This document shows, piece by piece, positions 61,805 to 64,000 of a DNA stretch of 64,000 nt (its first letter is position 1; the number at the start of each line of letters is the position of its first letter). The notes under the pieces were generated by a model, which saw only the letters and a program-made list of their open reading frames with translations, was not told the origin of the DNA and did not search any database. Made by a program: the position numbers and the translations under genes. The DNA lies in assembly GCF_003173615.1 (NCBI RefSeq), contig NZ_QGNA01000006.1, positions 124,001 to 188,000 of the forward strand, in the 5' to 3' direction. Source of the stretch: Falsiroseomonas bella. Lineage in GTDB: Bacteria; Pseudomonadota; Alphaproteobacteria; Acetobacterales; Acetobacteraceae.

Positions 61805-62979
61805 GCCGCCAGAAGCTCCTCGCGGCGGCGCTTCTGGCGCCGCTGCTGCTGCTGCTGGGCTTTGCCTTCTTCCTGCCGGTCGGCAACACGCTGCTGACCG
61901 CGGTGACGGATCGCGAACTGTCGGAGACCCTGCCCCGCACGCGGGCCGCGCTTGCTGCCTGGGACGGGCAGGGCCTTCCGCCTGAAACAGCCTTTGCGGC
62001 CCTGGCGCAGGAGGCAGCGTCCGCGCTGGAGGAACGGCGCATCGGCGCGCTTGCGCAGCGCCTGAACTTCGAACGCAGCGGTCTCCGCGCCCTGCTGCTG
62101 CGAACCGCCCGCGCCCATGACCGCCTGACTGCCCCATACTCCGAGAGCCTGCCGGCACTCGATGCACGCTGGTCGGACCCGGAGATCTGGCGGCTGCTGC
62201 AGCGTGCCGCCGGCCCCACGACCTCGCTCTACCTGCTGCGCGCGCTCGACCTCACCCGCACGGCCGAAGGGGAGTTCCGGCGCGTCGATCCTGAACAGGC
62301 CGTCTTCGTCACGCTGTTCCTGCGGACGCTGTGGGTCAGCGTGGTGGTCACCGGGGCCTGCCTGCTGCTCGGCTGGCCGGTGGCGGCCTGCATCGCCGCG
62401 TTACGCCCGCCTTGGTCATCGGTGGCGCTGCTGCTGGTGCTGATGCCATTCTGGTCGTCGGTCCTGGTCCGCAGCACCGCATGGTTCGCGCTGCTGCAGC
62501 GGGAAGGGCCGGTCAACGACCTGCTCATCCTGCTCGGCATCGTCGATGCCCCGCTGCAACTGGTCGGCACGCGGGTCGCGGTGCTGCTCTCCACCATCCA
62601 CATCCTGCTGCCCGTCGCCATCTTGCCGATGGTCGGCGTCATGACGCGCCTGGACCGGCGGCATCTGCTGGCCGCGGCTTCGCTCGGAGCCGGCCCGTGG
62701 CTGCGCTTCCGTCGCGTCTGGCTGCCGCTGTCTTTGCCTGGAATCCTGGCCGGCGGGGCGATGACCTTTCTGCTCGCAGTCGGCTTCTACATCACGCCGG
62801 CCCTGCTGGGTGGGGAGAAGGACCAGCTCGTCGCCTGGTTCATCGCGCAATTCCTGAACCGGGACGTGAACTGGGGCATGGCGGCGGCGCTGTCCGCCTA
62901 TCTGCTGGCGATGGCGGGCGCAGTGGTGGCGCTGCTGCGCGTTCTCACCGGCGGGACCCCGACCGGGGCGCGGATATGA
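61801..62979 (+). CDS. ABC transporter permease (PotB-like), possible CTG start
   Basis: A permease of about 392 residues with the EAA-type loop AAASLGAGPWLRFRRVWLPL and six or more membrane segments. The frame has a GTG at 61903, but starting there removes the first membrane segment (LLAPLLLLLGFAFFLPVG, encoded at about 61834-61890). No ATG, GTG or TTG lies between that segment and the open frame upstream. A CTG at 61801 overlaps the binding-protein stop (CTGA), the same junction type as ATGA, and gives the full N-terminus. Between segments 1 and 2 is an unusual long soluble stretch of about 140 residues. The stop overlaps the next gene start. Confidence 0.78.
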   Translation: MSRQKLLAAALLAPLLLLLGFAFFLPVGNTLLTAVTDRELSETLPRTRAALAAWDGQGLPPETAFAALAQEAASALEERRIGALAQRLNFERSGLRALLLRTARAHDRLTAPYSESLPALDARWSDPEIWRLLQRAAGPTTSLYLLRALDLTRTAEGEFRRVDPEQAVFVTLFLRTLWVSVVVTGACLLLGWPVAACIAALRPPWSSVALLLVLMPFWSSVLVRSTAWFALLQREGPVNDLLILLGIVDAPLQLVGTRVAVLLSTIHILLPVAILPMVGVMTRLDRRHLLAAASLGAGPWLRFRRVWLPLSLPGILAGGAMTFLLAVGFYITPALLGGEKDQLVAWFIAQFLNRDVNWGMAAALSAYLLAMAGAVVALLRVLTGGTPTGARI

Positions 62980-63746
62980 TGTCCCCATCCCGGCTGCTGC
63001 TCGGTGTCTCGGCGGGCGTCCTGCTGTTCCTTTCGCTGCCCATGATCGCGGTGATCTGGCTTTCCTTCTCGCCGACCGAACTGCTCAGCTTCCCGCCGAG
63101 CGGACTGTCGCTGCGATGGTATGCGGATTTCTTCGTCAGCGACCGCTGGGTCATGGCGACGCGCAACAGCCTGCTGGTGGGGGGCGCCACCATGGCCGTC
63201 GCCACGCTTCTCGGCACCGCGGCGGCGCTCGGGCTTCATCTTGGCCAGTTCCGCGGCCGCGCCTTGCTGCTCGCGCTGCTGACGCTGCCCATGGTGACGC
63301 CGTTCATCGTCACCGCGGCGTCGATGTTCTTCGCCTTCTCACTGGTTGGCCTCGCCGGCACGCTGCCGGGGCTCGTGCTTGGCCACACGGTCGTCGCCGT
63401 GCCCTTCGTTCTGGTCTCCGTCCTAGCCAGCTTGGCGACCTTCGACGCGACGCTGCTCCGGGCCGCTTCTTCGCTCGGCGCCACGCCATGGATGGCGTTC
63501 CGTCGCGTGCTGCTGCCGCGCATCTGGCCGGGTGTGGCGGCAGGTGCGGTCTTCGCCTTCGCGACCTCGCTCGACGAATTCGTCATCACGCTGTTCCTGG
63601 CCGGGCCAGGTCAGTTCACGCTGCCGCGCCAGATGTACGCAAATGTGCGCGAATACATGACGCCGACGATCCTGGCGGCGGCCAGCCTGCTCTTCGCCGT
63701 CTCCGTGCTGCTGCTGCTACTGACCGAGGCGTTGCGCCGGCGGTGA
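62976..63746 (+). CDS. ABC transporter permease (PotC-like)
   Basis: A 256-residue permease with six membrane segments and the loop RAASSLGATPWMAFRRVLLPRIWP. It is the second channel subunit with the gene before. Two adjacent ATG codons (62976 and 62979) are possible starts; the first overlaps the previous stop (ATGA). It ends 16 bases before the convergent RidA gene. Confidence 0.87.
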   Translation: MMSPSRLLLGVSAGVLLFLSLPMIAVIWLSFSPTELLSFPPSGLSLRWYADFFVSDRWVMATRNSLLVGGATMAVATLLGTAAALGLHLGQFRGRALLLALLTLPMVTPFIVTAASMFFAFSLVGLAGTLPGLVLGHTVVAVPFVLVSVLASLATFDATLLRAASSLGATPWMAFRRVLLPRIWPGVAAGAVFAFATSLDEFVITLFLAGPGQFTLPRQMYANVREYMTPTILAAASLLFAVSVLLLLLTEALRRR

Positions 63747-63762
63747 GGCCGGCGCGCGGGGT

Positions 63763-64000
63763 TCAGCGGATCAGCACTACCGCCTCGATCTCGACGGCGA
63801 TGCCGCGCGGCAGGCTGCCCATGCCGACGGCCGAGCGAGCAGGGCGCCCCGCATCGCCGAACACCTCAACGAACAGGTCGGTGCAGCCATTGATCACCTC
63901 CGGCTGTTCGCCGAATTCCGGCGTTCCGCGCACCATCCCCAGCACCTTCAGTATGGTGTCCACGCGGTCCAGGGAGCCGAGCGCGGCGCGCATGTTCGCG
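63763..64000 (-). CDS. RidA family protein (partial, N-terminus off the window)
   Basis: The C-terminal part of a RidA/YjgF protein. LDRVDTILKVLGMV, VINGCTDLFVEVFGDAGRPARSAVGMGSLPRGIAVEIEAV are family blocks, with the conserved arginine in RPARSAV that binds the enamine/imine substrate. The frame continues to the window edge through codons before the internal methionine at 63993, so the start lies past base 64000. RidA removes reactive enamines made by PLP enzymes, which fits the aminotransferase nearby. Confidence 0.88.
   Translation of the reverse strand, partial: ANMRAALGSLDRVDTILKVLGMVRGTPEFGEQPEVINGCTDLFVEVFGDAGRPARSAVGMGSLPRGIAVEIEAVVLIR

Overview
The window is high-GC chromosomal DNA with tightly packed genes, many 1-8 bp start/stop overlaps and strong GC-third-position bias. 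Gene content points to an alphaproteobacterium, most likely an Acetobacteraceae/Roseomonas-type member of the Rhodospirillales: an alpha-E/circularly permuted ATP-grasp pair, a pstSCAB-phoU-phoB operon, and several ABC and tripartite-type substrate-binding proteins with twin-arginine-like leaders. The family-level placement is inference. No tRNA, rRNA, CRISPR array, phage or insertion sequence was seen. No gap between genes exceeds 300 bases; the longest (396-637 and 14782-15046) hold no recognised feature.

Layout. 1-5251: a surface-polysaccharide corner, with a pyruvyl transferase running off the left edge and a very large multi-domain glycosyltransferase. 5252-7550: an alpha/beta hydrolase, a nucleoside deoxyribosyltransferase-like protein and a DUF1194 protein. 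7696-10136: the ATP-grasp/alpha-E peptide-synthesis pair. 10170-14781 (minus): a four-gene operon of a solute-binding protein, a creatininase-family hydrolase and two paralogous FAD-linked oxidases, with a Rieske oxygenase facing away from it. 16117-19489: an aldehyde dehydrogenase, a 2-hydroxyacid dehydrogenase and a short-chain dehydrogenase. 19512-23807 (minus): a complete sugar-type ABC transporter, followed by a Bcr/CflA drug exporter.

25148-34414 is a catabolic island. A two-gene E1 dehydrogenase (alpha/beta) without E2 or E3 is divergent from a plus-strand run of an unrecognised internally duplicated protein, a ThDP-dependent decarboxylase/synthase-like enzyme, an acyl-CoA ligase, an amidohydrolase and two tandem polysaccharide-deacetylase/allantoinase-like proteins. 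This is the best place in the window for an undescribed pathway.

34574-42920: an EF-G-like GTPase, a STAS/HATPase partner-switching pair, then pstS-pstC-pstA-pstB-phoU-phoB without phoR. 43040-51650: an uncharacterised protein, an OmpA-like lipoprotein, RecQ, a hydrolase, an SbmA/YddA-type ABC protein and small conserved genes (DUF1499, DUF3253, a flavin-binding PNPOx-like protein, a renalase-like amine oxidase). 51765-56355 (minus): a Liv-type ABC transporter with a fused LivH-LivM permease. 56425-63746: a flavoprotein, a Bug-type solute-binding protein, a carboxymuconolactone-decarboxylase-like protein, a class IV aminotransferase and a polyamine-type ABC system without an ATPase. A RidA-family gene runs off the right edge.
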